A stretch of DNA of 64,000 nucleotides from Antedon mediterranea (lineage: Eukaryota; Echinodermata; Crinoidea; Comatulida; Antedonidae). Where the stretch lies: contig NC_092680.1 in NCBI RefSeq assembly GCF_964355755.1, positions 8,287,001 through 8,351,000 on the forward strand. Direction: 5' to 3'. Below, in pieces: positions 45,880 to 57,299 of the stretch. The translations under genes and the position numbers were made by a program. The notes beneath the pieces are model-generated. The model was not told the origin of the DNA. It ran no database searches and saw only the letters and a program-made list of their open reading frames with translations. Numbering within the stretch: the first letter of the stretch is position 1; each line of letters begins with the position of its first letter.

Positions 45880-48800
45880 CAGTTGTTTTTCTTGTTGTTT
45901 CCTGAAGTTCAGCTAGGCCCTGCTTGTGCCTTTATTGTTTTAATTCAAACTCATCACTGCCCAAGAACAATGGTCTGCTAGCATCAGTGGGAAGCTAGCC
46001 CTGTACTTTCAATCTGACTGTGCATATTGTTATGTAAATGACCTTGTACACCTCATGCTTGAAGATCTGCTGTTGTCATGCTAATTAGCTATAGCTCTGA
46101 GTTTCTTCATGGTTTACAGGGCTGTGTAACCAACAACAATAACAGTTGTGAACTTCCTGAAGAATCGTGCTTAATTATACAATCTTTTAAGTTGAACTCC
46201 AGTAGCTGTAGTATCCACCTATTACCAAGGAGGCCAAAAAGAAAAACCAGGCGTGGTACAAGAGCTGGGCGTGACAAACACACTAAAAACAATCTATCAT
46301 TTCCGGACTTATCATCAAACTCTCTCTTATCTAAAAACAATATTAAATTTTGCAGTATTAATACAAGATCCGTTCGGAACAAAACAACAGAATTTGTGGA
46401 TTTCGTTATCGAACATAATCTGGATGTTGTTGCCCTTTCGGAAACGTGGCTTAAACCAGAAGACACATCAGTTATAGGAAATATTACACCCAACGGATAC
46501 TCTCTCAAACATGCTCCCCGTGCTGGTACTAAAAGAGGTGGTGGAGTTGCACTTCTTTACAAGGAAAGCATAGCGGTTAAATGTTATGACACGGGATTAT
46601 TACCAAAATCATTTGAACTGCTAAATGTGGAAATAGTCAGCAATGCATCCTCAGTTTTCCTCGTAGCAGTATATCGTCCTCAAAGCAAATCAACGGGTTG
46701 CAGTCTAAATGCTTTCACTGAAGAATTCTCAACTTTGGTTGATCACTATGTATTGAAGCCGGCTCCCATACTATTCGTTGGAGACTTTAACATCCATGTG
46801 GATATGCCAAATGATGCAGATGCAATTCATTTTCGGAATCTACTTGTAGCAAGCAGTCTTCAACAGCATGTGTCTACACCTACACACCGACATGGTCATA
46901 CATTAGACTTGCTGATCACTCGTTCATCTGATCCTCCTGTTTTCTCAAACCTTAATGTCATTGATGGTATATCAGATCACTATGCAATCACATGTAATCT
47001 CCTTATCAAGAAGCCACCCGTAATCACTAAATCCATCGAAACTCGTCATTGGAATGCTATAAATTTTGAGACATTATGTAAAGATATCACACAGTCTGAT
47101 CTCGGAACTTCGCTCTCAAATCTTGATTTATCAAGTAAAGTACGACTATATGTCACCACTTTGAGTGAACTTCTTGACAAACACGCACCACCGAAAAAGA
47201 GAACAGTAAAGGTCCGACCAAACACTAGTTGGTATAACAGTGACATCTATGCTGAGAAAAGAACAAAGCGTAAGCTTGAAAAGAAATGGAGAATCTCTCA
47301 TCTGGAAATAGATCGTCAAGCTTACATTGCACAGAAGAGGAATGTAAATTCCATGGTAAGAAAGGCAAAGGCCAACTACTACATTGGCTTGTGTGAAGAA
47401 CATGCAGCAGATCAGAAAGGACTTTTTAAAATTGTTAACCAACTCCTTCATCATCGCCAGGTATCACCTCTCCCAGATAGTCTTTCTGACTTAGATCTTG
47501 CGAACAGGTTCTGTCAGTTTTTCACAGACAAGATCAAGATCATCAGAGACGACTTCAAGATTGATGACATGTCATTTAATGAGCCTGTGACAGCTGTTCA
47601 TCAGCATCTCACAACATTTACACCAGCATCTCAAGATGAGATCCGCAACATTCTGATGAAATCACCAACAAAATCATGCAGGTTAGATCCAGTTCCTACT
47701 TCTATACTGAAGAAGTGTATAGACGCAGTCGTTCCAATAATAACGGAAATCATTAACCATTCTCTTAATACCGGCATAGTGCCAGATGAACTGAAAATTG
47801 CTCACGTTCGTCCTTTAATAAAAAAGCAAAACTTGGATCATAACACGCTGAAAAATTACCGCCCGGTGTCGAATCTTTCTTTTCTTGGAAAGACTCTGGA
47901 GCGTGTAGTGACATCACGCATTACTCCATATCTTCAAAAGCATAATTTAAATGAGAATTACCAGTCGGCATATCGTGCATGTCATAGCACGGAGAGTTCC
48001 CTTTTAAAGGTACAGAATGATTTGTTACAAGGAATGAATGATGGGAAAATAACGCTATTGGTGTTGTTGGATTTGTCAGCAGCGTTTGATACAGTTGATC
48101 ACCAAAGACTGATAACCCGTCTGAGAAATCGCATTGGCATAAATGGTGTTGCTCTTAACTGGTTCCAGTCATATCTTACAGGAAGACGTCAGCTAGTCTG
48201 TATCAATGATGCATTCTCAGATGAAGCTTGCCTGGAATATGGTGTACCACAGGGGTCAGTAATTGGGCCTGGCCAGTTTTCCATTTATACGCTTCCCCTT
48301 GGTGACATTATTCGCAAACACAGTCTACATTTCCATTTCTATGCAGATGATACACAGATTTATGTGTCAGTAAATCCAGTGCAAAGGGATGTTGCTGCAG
48401 CAATCAGTAAGATGGAAGCCTGTATAGAAGATGTTCGCAATTGGATGACAACAAATTACCTAAAGTTGAATGATGGAAAGACAGAGTTTATTATCGTCGG
48501 GTCTAAATGTAACATCTCCAAAATCAACATCACACATATCAGAATCGGAAACTCTAACATCGCTCCCTCATCGGTGGTCCGGAATCTGGGAATCATGCTG
48601 GATAGTAATCTCACTATGGAAGCACAAATAACAACTGTATCCAAAGCAGCATGCATATCGATTAGGAACCTTGGTCGTATTCGCGGTAATCTTAACAAGA
48701 AAACAGCTGAATTGATTGTACACTCATTTGTCACTTCTAAAATTGACATTGGTAATGCCTTGTTGTTTGGCATACCAAAATCTCAAATACAACGTTTGCA

Positions 48801-49279
48801 GCGCTTGCAAAATATGGCAGCTAGAATTGTAACTTATACAAAATCAAACGCTCACATAACTCCTGTCCTGATGGATTTGCATTGGTTGCCTGTTCAACAA
48901 CGTATTAAGTACAAACTTGCGTTGTTTGTATTCAAGATCCTAAATAACAGTGCTCCTGCTTATTTATCTGACCTTGTGGATCGTTACGAATCATCCCGCA
49001 GAGGCCTACGATCATTGTCACAAAACCTTCTTCAAGAGCGTAGAGCGAAAAATCAGTGGGGTCAGAGATCTTTTTACGTTGCGGCCGCAAGTGTATGGAA
49101 CAGCTTACCAGCAACAGTTAAATGCTCAACTAGTCTAAACAGTTTCAAGACCAACCTAAAGACGTCGCTATTCGCTGATGTTCTCGCACGTTGTTAATGC
49201 ACAAAGCGCCATGAGCGCCACATGGGTGGAGGATACCGGCGCTATATAAGTTTTCATTTATTATTATTATAATAATAAT
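45880..49279 (+). mobile_element. Full-length L2-like LINE
   Basis: An intact ORF (46078-49197) is followed by an 82-bp 3' tail. The tail contains GAGCGCCACATGGG, ATACCGGCGCTATATAAG and a short ATT/TTA repeat ending at about 49279, a tail style characteristic of L2-like elements. The 5' boundary is uncertain; the leader before the ATG may reach back to about 45540. No target duplication was recognised. The sense direction matches the Ig gene, about 6 kb away. Confidence 0.8.
46078..49197 (+). CDS. LINE ORF: APE endonuclease + reverse transcriptase (L2/CR1 group)
   Basis: The frame has 1039 codons and begins at an ATG. A basic segment RRPKRKTRRGTRAGRDKH (about 51-68) precedes the APE endonuclease at about 90-305, with SINTRSVRNK, VALSETWL, GTKRGGGVALLY, VGDFNIHVD and GISDHYAIT; the active-site residues are present. 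RT motifs: YRPVSNLSFLGKTLERVV, LLDLSAAFDTVDH, YGVPQGSVIGP and the catalytic FYADDTQIYVS (Tyr-Ala-Asp-Asp at about 755-758). The thumb/C-terminal region has LQNMAARIV, LHWLPVQQRIKYKLAL and SVWNSLPATVK, standard for L2-like LINEs. The protein nicks target DNA and copies its RNA at the nick. No stop or frameshift; probably recent and possibly competent. Confidence 0.93.
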   Translation: MLISYSSEFLHGLQGCVTNNNNSCELPEESCLIIQSFKLNSSSCSIHLLPRRPKRKTRRGTRAGRDKHTKNNLSFPDLSSNSLLSKNNIKFCSINTRSVRNKTTEFVDFVIEHNLDVVALSETWLKPEDTSVIGNITPNGYSLKHAPRAGTKRGGGVALLYKESIAVKCYDTGLLPKSFELLNVEIVSNASSVFLVAVYRPQSKSTGCSLNAFTEEFSTLVDHYVLKPAPILFVGDFNIHVDMPNDADAIHFRNLLVASSLQQHVSTPTHRHGHTLDLLITRSSDPPVFSNLNVIDGISDHYAITCNLLIKKPPVITKSIETRHWNAINFETLCKDITQSDLGTSLSNLDLSSKVRLYVTTLSELLDKHAPPKKRTVKVRPNTSWYNSDIYAEKRTKRKLEKKWRISHLEIDRQAYIAQKRNVNSMVRKAKANYYIGLCEEHAADQKGLFKIVNQLLHHRQVSPLPDSLSDLDLANRFCQFFTDKIKIIRDDFKIDDMSFNEPVTAVHQHLTTFTPASQDEIRNILMKSPTKSCRLDPVPTSILKKCIDAVVPIITEIINHSLNTGIVPDELKIAHVRPLIKKQNLDHNTLKNYRPVSNLSFLGKTLERVVTSRITPYLQKHNLNENYQSAYRACHSTESSLLKVQNDLLQGMNDGKITLLVLLDLSAAFDTVDHQRLITRLRNRIGINGVALNWFQSYLTGRRQLVCINDAFSDEACLEYGVPQGSVIGPGQFSIYTLPLGDIIRKHSLHFHFYADDTQIYVSVNPVQRDVAAAISKMEACIEDVRNWMTTNYLKLNDGKTEFIIVGSKCNISKINITHIRIGNSNIAPSSVVRNLGIMLDSNLTMEAQITTVSKAACISIRNLGRIRGNLNKKTAELIVHSFVTSKIDIGNALLFGIPKSQIQRLQRLQNMAARIVTYTKSNAHITPVLMDLHWLPVQQRIKYKLALFVFKILNNSAPAYLSDLVDRYESSRRGLRSLSQNLLQERRAKNQWGQRSFYVAAASVWNSLPATVKCSTSLNSFKTNLKTSLFADVLARC

Positions 49280-49869
49280 GGAAATTTACTGAGAGGCATA
49301 TGTGCCTGTCCTTTCTGTAGTATTTTAATAGTCACTCATTCAAAATAATGATCTTGATAATTTCTAGACCACGCTAAGGACAATACGGATAGTACAATTT
49401 GTCAAAAAGAAGTGAAAGCAATTGTGAACAGAAAGTACGATACTTTTAAATATATAGTTAAACGACTTTTATGTTGATGTTAACACAGATCGAAAGCTTG
49501 ACGGGATGCGGCTGGCTAGAAAGGAAACTAGCACTATGCTTACTGCAAAGAAGATTAACAGGAGGGTCATCTATTCAAGTTTCCTTTATAAAATGTTTAA
49601 TGTCAATTTTTTAGATAAACTAACTTAATATCCTTTTCAATGGACAACGTTTGGAAAGGTAATTATGATATTACTCTTTTAGTTATGACATATTTGAAGC
49701 ACGTACCCAACCCTGAGATGTAATTTTAAAAAGTGTTTATAACAGCATATAAACTGCCGCAGATAGAATTTGTCTTTTATGTTATATTGTCCTTTAACTT
49801 ATTTCATATACCGTAGGCCTACAATGTGTCCACCAATTAAACTTGTTTGAATATTAATACAGTGAACCC

Positions 49870-49990
49870 ATATTAATGGAATAAGAATTCCCCCTTATAT
49901 GTGTCTTCTGAATAGGAGTTTCCCAAGGAAGGGGTTTCTTCTGAATAGGTATGTCCCAAAGGAAGGTTATACTGTTGAAAAAGAGATTAG
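49870..49990. repeat. Possible dispersed repeat piece
   Basis: TTCTGAATAGG occurs twice about 33 bp apart, each next to a TCCCAA(A/G)GAAGG phrase, like a short imperfect tandem. The wording resembles 19380-19525. Confidence 0.35.
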
Positions 49991-51194
49991 AGTAATCTCA
50001 TCCTTTTCTGGAAATACAAAATTAAGCTTTTTAAAACAAACCCTCGATTTAACGTTTGACGGTGAACTCGTTATGCTTTCTTAAATAATTACAAAGAAAA
50101 TGTTATACAGGCCTATACCATATATTTTTCTCATAAAACACACAAGGAACCACATGACTGTTCCGACCTTATCAGTGACAGTTTAGGCGATTCCTTAGGG
50201 GAATATTGTCTCCGTACTAAATTACATCTAATTTGCTTATATCTTTAAAACTGGGGAAATTGCAAATTATAATCAACCGTAGGCTATCTTTCTGATTTTA
50301 TTGCCAAAAATAACTTGTGGACACGTGAGCAATTTAGGAAGTAAAATACGACAGGACATTAGGCCTACATTTAAAACGACCTGATGTAATTTTCCCCTCA
50401 ATGGTTCTTTTTTGATAAAGATATAAATTAGTTAATTTCATAAGAAGTGTTTGCTATTAAATTAATCACTAAACTATTTATTTAGGTAAAAACAAAAAAT
50501 TCTACATTAAGACAGTATGTGAAACTTTAATTTGACACGATTTGATTAGAAATTATTGAATATATACCCGAGGCTTAACGATATATTTGTAAGCTATAAG
50601 TTAAGTTATAAAGTGTAAGTAAACGTGTAGTTTCAGCAAACTATCCCCCCGGGGAGTGAGGTTACGCTCTCTTAACATACTTTTATTTAAAAGAAAAAAA
50701 CTAAATAGCTAGTCACTCAGTACCGATCCATATTCTTATCAAAATTACACGCCCATCCGTAGCACCTGTCGCATCAACCAATCACACCAAAGATTTAGTA
50801 AACGTGGCGATTTAAAGTTACGTTTTCCTATGCACAAGAGAGAAGAAATCATGTTAAGTAGTTCATACAAAATGTGCAGATATAAGTGTTGTAATCGATA
50901 TGTAAGAACACAATTCATATCATAAACAAGGTTAAATTGAGGAAGTTTGAATGTAAGTGTTCAACCTTCAGGGACATATTGTAGATTACTAAATTGCTTG
51001 ATACACATTAATGTTTTTGAAGGTCTCCATTTTGAATATTATAGAGATGACTTATACATTCATGGAGGAAATTATAACTATAGTATTTATTTTTATTTTC
51101 AATCTTTCGACAATCAGAAACAAAAAAGTTAAACGGGACTGACGAGGTAAAGAAACAGTTTAAAAAATGTCGTCAAAAGATGTGCTTAACCAAA

Positions 51195-51350
51195 TAGTAG
51201 TAGAATTCCTATTCAAGGGACAACTTGTGACCCCCAAAAATATCCCTTCTAAAGCGTCTCCTTTGAAGGGGTTATTCAAGTGTTAAACATATTTCCATTC
51301 GAAGGTGTTCCATGTTCTATAAATAAGGGGATGTTACTGTATAAGACGGT
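51195..51350. repeat. Possible dispersed repeat piece
   Basis: Phrases ATTCAAGGGACAAC, CTCCTTTGAAGGGGTTATTC and AAGGGGATGTTACTGTA suggest the same repeat style, in plus orientation with the ACTGTA end at about 51344. Confidence 0.35.
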
Positions 51351-54300
51351 CAGTACTGTTCTCGCAATGGACAGGCCTTACTTTATAATTACTTTTTTCT
51401 GGTATGATTTTATTAATTTTCTTTTAAGTTTCGTTTCCAATATAGTCCCATTATTATTCAGCAAAAAGTTGAATAATTTTGTTAATATGAAATAAGTAGG
51501 CCCTATGTGTAAACCCGTGATGTCGATACCCTAATAATGTAAAATTTATAAGGCTGCTAAGCTAAAAGAAACAAAATATAAATATTGCTTCCAGTTTCAT
51601 GGGAACCACCAGGATACTTTCAATATTCGAATGACGTCAATCTGGTACGATAAACGTCTTCTTACGTCATTCAAAAACAAAACTACAACACACTTTGTTT
51701 CATGCATGCCAAAAGATTGAGAGAAACGTCGTAACTAATTTAAAAGGTGGAAATATTCTATAAATCAATTATTTATTGACTGTGAATATTGTTATCTAAC
51801 ATAAAGGAAATAATATTGTGGTTCATAAAAAGTAAATATTCTATTATAAATTAAATTAGGGCCTGTGGAATAGATTTGTCAATAAGAAAATTAAATTTAC
51901 AAATGTATTTAACTCTTACAGTTATTTTAATCAGTAGACAGACTATTGTAGATTATAAAGTTAGGCCTACATCCAAATCAATTTATTATTGCATTCATTT
52001 TCTTTTGTTTATTCCCTCAATATATGAATATGACTATTTTCAGTACTTTGACGTTCGCATGTCAAATGTGGATTATAAATCAAGATCTCTATATTGATAA
52101 ATCAGTTAATTGGAAGTCACGTGATAAGTTCTTTCATACGTAATTCTAATTATAGACGATAGAGACGATCAAAACACAGGATGAAGTTCAGGGCCATTTT
52201 TTAATAGTGTAAAGAGCAATAATTTATTTAGCTTTAGATCGTCAAGCTTTTATACAGAGCTGGCGAAGAGCCGTGACGGTAATTGCGGTATACATTGAAT
52301 TCTAAAAAGGTCTTTACAGTAACCAAACTTCAGTCGTTGATTAGCAAAATATGCATCCTAATACAATAGTACAATTATTATTTAAGTCATTGTTTTGGAA
52401 ACGCGATTATAGAGGTTTTATTCTAAAACATTCTATAACATTATCACATATAAGCCTATTATGAGTTTGAATGTTTTATAAATAGGAAAATTGCAATAAT
52501 GGCACACTCAAATTAATTTTGTCGTATTAATAAATTAATGTGTAAGCTAATGTTCTTATAGTATAAAAAAATAATCGTATTGTGCGCCAGTATTCATTGC
52601 AAAAATATGTTCCTGGCTGTGGAGTGTTAGCGAAATCTGTCCACAATACGATTTATTTGTTCAATCTGGTTTTTTTTATGTTCGTAATAGGGGACGAGGG
52701 CGCTGTTGTTCGTCCATTCTGTGGTCTTCCTTTTTTTGGCTTGTGTCAATTAACAAAACTGTGATCCTGAACAAAAGTAGTAAAAGTTACCGTACTAACT
52801 AAACCAGGTAATTTTCACCATTTTCCATAGTTAACCATACTAAAAGTAAAGCGTTTTCAGATAATAAGAATAGCTTGTATAGTATCAGATCAGCCAATAG
52901 TTTTATCAGATCAACGCATGGAACACTACACTTTTACACCAAACAATGAAGAATATGCGCACAACATCCAATATAGCGTGCACGTCCTTTAAACGCATCC
53001 TGTTATTGACCACATCTTCACTAATTCATATATAGTGCCCTGCACAGACCTTTCAACACTTCATTACAATGTAGTAGTACAGTAGTGAGTTTGCAAAATT
53101 GTATTGAACTATCATAGTTTGTCGAATAGGTGTTAATCTAATTTCTATTCGATGGCTAATAGAATACTGATCTTCTTGGAGAATATAGCACCTGTTGAAT
53201 GTATCACACAGTAGCATATCTAGCAGGTTTATATCATGAAAGTTCACATATAAATTAATTTATCTTTTATTATCTATATTATTATGGTATTGTTTCCCAA
53301 CAAGTTGAAATCAATGTTAGGAGCTTCTGCTCAACTTCTTACATTGTAACGAGTACTCAATGACTTTTAATTTTATATTTCAACTGTTTTATAGCTGCAG
53401 TGTTCTTAGGACACTGTCATTGTGTTAGGATACATATGCGAGCGAGCTGCACTGATCATCAGTACAAGAAGTATTTAGGATCAGAAAGGGCACCAGTTCA
53501 CAATGTCACTAATCCACTGTATTGAATGATTGAATCAGCTGTGATCTTGGGCTAGCCAGTCATTCAATCTATCAATCAATCAATTCTGTGTTTAACATAC
53601 ACATAAAAGTCATATGTTAGTATATATTTCGTCTCAAGAAAATCCGGCGTACATTTAAAAAGTTCGTTAATGTTCATAGAGTATTAAGACATTCTTCGAC
53701 ATTTGAAGTTACAGAAATGACGTAGGCATTGAAACGTTTAAGCATGGCCAATATTTTAACAGAAAACAGTCGTTTTGACTATAATAAGGAAATCCTTATT
53801 ACTATAGTAGTAATTTTTTCTTATAATACAAAAGCAATGTTTTTGAAGGCGGATCATGTCCAAGTATTATTTTTACCATGTGGAAACGCACTTCCGCCAT
53901 TTCCAATGCTGTTTTAATGTTGGTTGTGTAATGGAAGTAATTCATTAGTGGGACTATCCTAATTGCCATTCTCTTCCTTATTGTATTGACAGAGTTTGTA
54001 TATTTTAAAGACAGCAGAATATGTTGTGAATGAATTCAGTTCAGACTTGAAATGTAGCCAAAACACAAACTAAATTTAAATATGTTTTGGCTAACGACAA
54101 TCGGAGAAAAATTATGGAATTAAAAACAACATTCCGAAACCATTGTTGTTCAATTGTACTGTAGGCCCTAATGGTTGATTTATTTATATTATCCGTTTTT
54201 TTTAAATTTTGACATTACTTTAATTTACACATTTAATAAATAGGGAATTTCACTAAATCAATGAAAATTATTTTATTTAAATTATATTTCAAATTGATGG

Positions 54301-56973
54301 TCGATAACAATAGCATTAGGCCTAAACATCTGAAATATTCCTAGTGTATTATTACTTATAATCTCTTATTTCATAATAATAATATATTGTGCAACATATC
54401 ATTAGGCCTATTCAAAAGTGTTATCAACTGACATTTTTATTAGATAATAACTAGCAAATTTATCTTGTTAATTTAGGTAGTAATTGTTAACAAAAAACAG
54501 AAAACCTTTTGTAATTAAATTTTCCAAGTTGGTGAGATTTTAAACTTTAATTCCATGGAAACATTCATATTTACATACAAATCTAAATGGAATATTCTAG
54601 AATTGAGCACAACAAGTTCAAAAATGCTTATTATATGTAACAATGTGAATACTTAGTTATAGAACAATATGGTTTAAGTTATTCCTACCGTTAAATAGTT
54701 TTTTTAATGTATTGTTTTCTTTGGTTTGTTATTAATTAAATATTAGTTCCAGTATAATTTGCCGCTATGTTTTCTTTTTAGGACTTCTTTAAGTTGATTA
54801 AAATCTGAATTGGATTAAAATTTTTACATGATTTAATTCGGTCAAGTTATAACGATATAAAGTCTTCAGTGCAGAAAGACTGAAGAATTACAAAATTGCA
54901 CTAAATAGGTTAACGCTATGTGCTGACATTTCTTGATCATTTTTCGATGATCACTCATGTAAACGTTAATTATGTTAACCAGGACTAAAGTTTGCCGGAT
55001 ATGCACAAGGTACTGATAACAACCAAAAGGAGGTTTTAGTACAGGCCTTGGGTGTAATTCGAAAGAACTTTCAATTAATTCTGAACCCGTTTTCTGTACC
55101 TCAATTACGACCTTATGCAGACTTCAAATCTGACTATTTTGAGAAATCGAGTAACAGTGTGAATGGCACATGGGTGATATTTGAAGCCTCATTCTTACCC
55201 GCGTGTCTGCATAAAAAAGAAACCCGTTTATTGTAATGGACAATGTAAAGTTAATTAGGAAGTTATTAATAATCTTTCAAAACATGTACGGATAATCCAA
55301 CAAAAATGGAGATACGCTAGAACAATGCCACAGTAATGTGGGAGAAAAAATAAATTAGATTTCTTTGGAAACTCGCCTTATGACACTCAAACGCGCAAAA
55401 AATTGATGGCGATACCGTCTTCTATATATTAAGTTCATCCACGGAGAAATTAGTTCATAAAAACACATTTTTTATGGTTAAACTATCACAAACTAATTCT
55501 TAGGCTGAGACGGAGGAGACATTAAAAGAGAAAATGCTTAGAAATGTTGTTATCATATTCTGCAAGTAAAATGGAAGCATGTTATCCTTTTCCTTTACAC
55601 GGATGCTTTGTCGCACATGTTATTGAAATACATGTTCCGTACGTATCTGAGAGTCTGTGTTGCGTCTTAGTAAACTCGCTGTTCAGGATATGCTCGAGGA
55701 AACAGCTCATTTGCGATGTATACAAAAACCACGTGCTGCGCGTGATGCTATGATTCCAATAATTAATTAACTAGTTTGGAATTTACTAGGTTAAATAAAA
55801 ACTTCAGCAACATTTTCGTGAAGTTTAACTTAGTTGTACCATATGCCAAGTCTATTAATTGCAGACTTAACATATTACATTGCTCCGAACATGAAATGTG
55901 CGTATGTGTGAAAGAGTTCCTACAGATCTTTTATACACGCAAACGACATTCACAAATTACATTTTAAGTATTTACTTTAAAAAAGACGTGTTGCTATACA
56001 TTGATGCATTTTCTATTTGTTTTCCTGTCTATCTTTAAACATAAAAAAAAGACCAAGAGACCGACTGTAGCTTATTTGGGTTTTCCTTCTATTTGGTAGG
56101 TCCCTTGGAAATCGACGAAATGCTAGCAGTAATCTACATTTTTGTCAAATTTTGTGACATCAAACTTTGAAAAATGCTGCACTGAGTTGAGTATGTATCA
56201 ACAAGGATAGAGTAATGTGTAACAATTGCAACACAATAACTGTTATATTTTTTATTATAAAAAGAAAATAATAATATAACTATAGCAGTTTCAGCCGTTT
56301 TAAAGTTCTGTTGATCCAATAAATAATGTATGTAACAGGAAATGAGTTTTTCATCACGGTTAGTAAGATATGAGGGAAACTTAAATGATGACTGACAACC
56401 TGTCGTTGCGTAAGTTTTGGGATTTTGTTTATTATTGAATAAAATTATAATTGACTGTAACAACTGTGAATCTAACGTGGGAATATTAGCACCTGATGAA
56501 GTTTGTAACGTACCTCTTTAGACCTGCTACTAGTACGTCCCTTAGAAATTACCTGTTTTTCTTAAGTATCTGCACTTAAAATCGAATATGTAATCATAGA
56601 AACTTATCTCTGCATCTAAAGAAACATTTCTGTTTATGGTAATATTTTAAATAAGTAAACATCTTAAAAATATGGAAGAGTGAGCGCATACAAATGTGTA
56701 GGTAGCAACGGTTTTAATAAGAGGAAGGTATTCATATTCGGTGTGGTCTGCGCACCTGTGATGTCAATAAGAAAACATACTTTTTACATATAAAATACTG
56801 CAGTCAGTTTTGGAATTTTATTAGTTTATTCACCAATAATCAATGTGATTTGCGACTTTTTCTTCTTCTATATACATTTGATATTTACATCAGCTGCTTC
56901 AGAGACGATTTCACAAACCACAGGAAACGTTTGTAATTCAATGTTCCGTTTATCGTACTCCCATCGGGCTATA

Positions 56974-56993
56974 GGGGAGCAACTTTGCTCCCC
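56974..56993. repeat. Perfect 8-bp stem hairpin GGGGAGCA/TGCTCCCC
   Basis: The stem is GGGGAGCA, loop ACTT, then TGCTCCCC, with no mismatch. It sits in a locally GC-rich pocket about 180 bp before the Penelope-like tail and may belong to the same element. Confidence 0.8.
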
Positions 56994-57170
56994 CTCACAA
57001 GTCCCAAATAGCAGCTGAAGCATTGTCCCTTCCCTGGACGCCATCATGTGTTAAAATGTATTAACCCTTACGAGTTAGCATGGACGTTCCTATATTATAC
57101 GGCCATTGTATTGTCTTATTTATTTACATTATATGTCATAGGCCCAATATATATATATTAATATTCATTT

Positions 57171-57290
57171 GCACTGATGAAGGGCTAGTGTTGCCCGAAA
57201 GCTCTGCTAACTTTTCTAGCTGTTTTACTTCTCGTTTTGATTTAGCTTTTCGCTTTTATTTTGTATCTCCATTGAGATCCAGCCACTGAT
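57171..57290 (+). mobile_element. Penelope-like 3' tail with hammerhead-like core
   Basis: CTGATGA (57174-57180), then a GGGC stem, the loop TAGTGTT, GCCC and GAAA (57197-57200). These reproduce the conserved core order of the hammerhead ribozyme. GCTCTGC can form the next short stem. One extra A sits between CTGATGA and the stem, so the fold is imperfect. The flanking text (GAGATCCAGCCACTGATACC) resembles tails of Penelope-like retroelements, known to carry such ribozymes. No coding part is nearby; this is an isolated tail or a derived small element. Confidence 0.5.
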
Positions 57291-57299
57291 ACCCACGGC

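Larger units (their letters stand above)
49280..56970. other. Intergenic AT-rich DNA
   Basis: No gene recognised. Possible dispersed-repeat pieces lie at 49870-49990 and 51195-51350. A GAATGACGT / ACGTCATTC inverted pair lies near 51629 and 51664. Runs of ATTGA/ATCAATC are at 53550-53585. TAGGCCTA words occur at 49814, 50362, 51962, 54317 and 54405 or thereabouts. Open stretches here are short and featureless. Confidence 0.5.

Noticed and set aside
45558-45981. Open frames of 85 and 125 codons upstream of the L2-like LINE
   Set aside because: Hydrophobic AT/T-rich text with no motif; probably LINE leader or neighbouring DNA. An ORF1 was considered, but no coiled coil, RRM or zinc knuckle is seen.
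46107-48773. Minus-strand frames of 60-133 codons
   Set aside because: Antisense shadows of the LINE ORF at 46078-49197.
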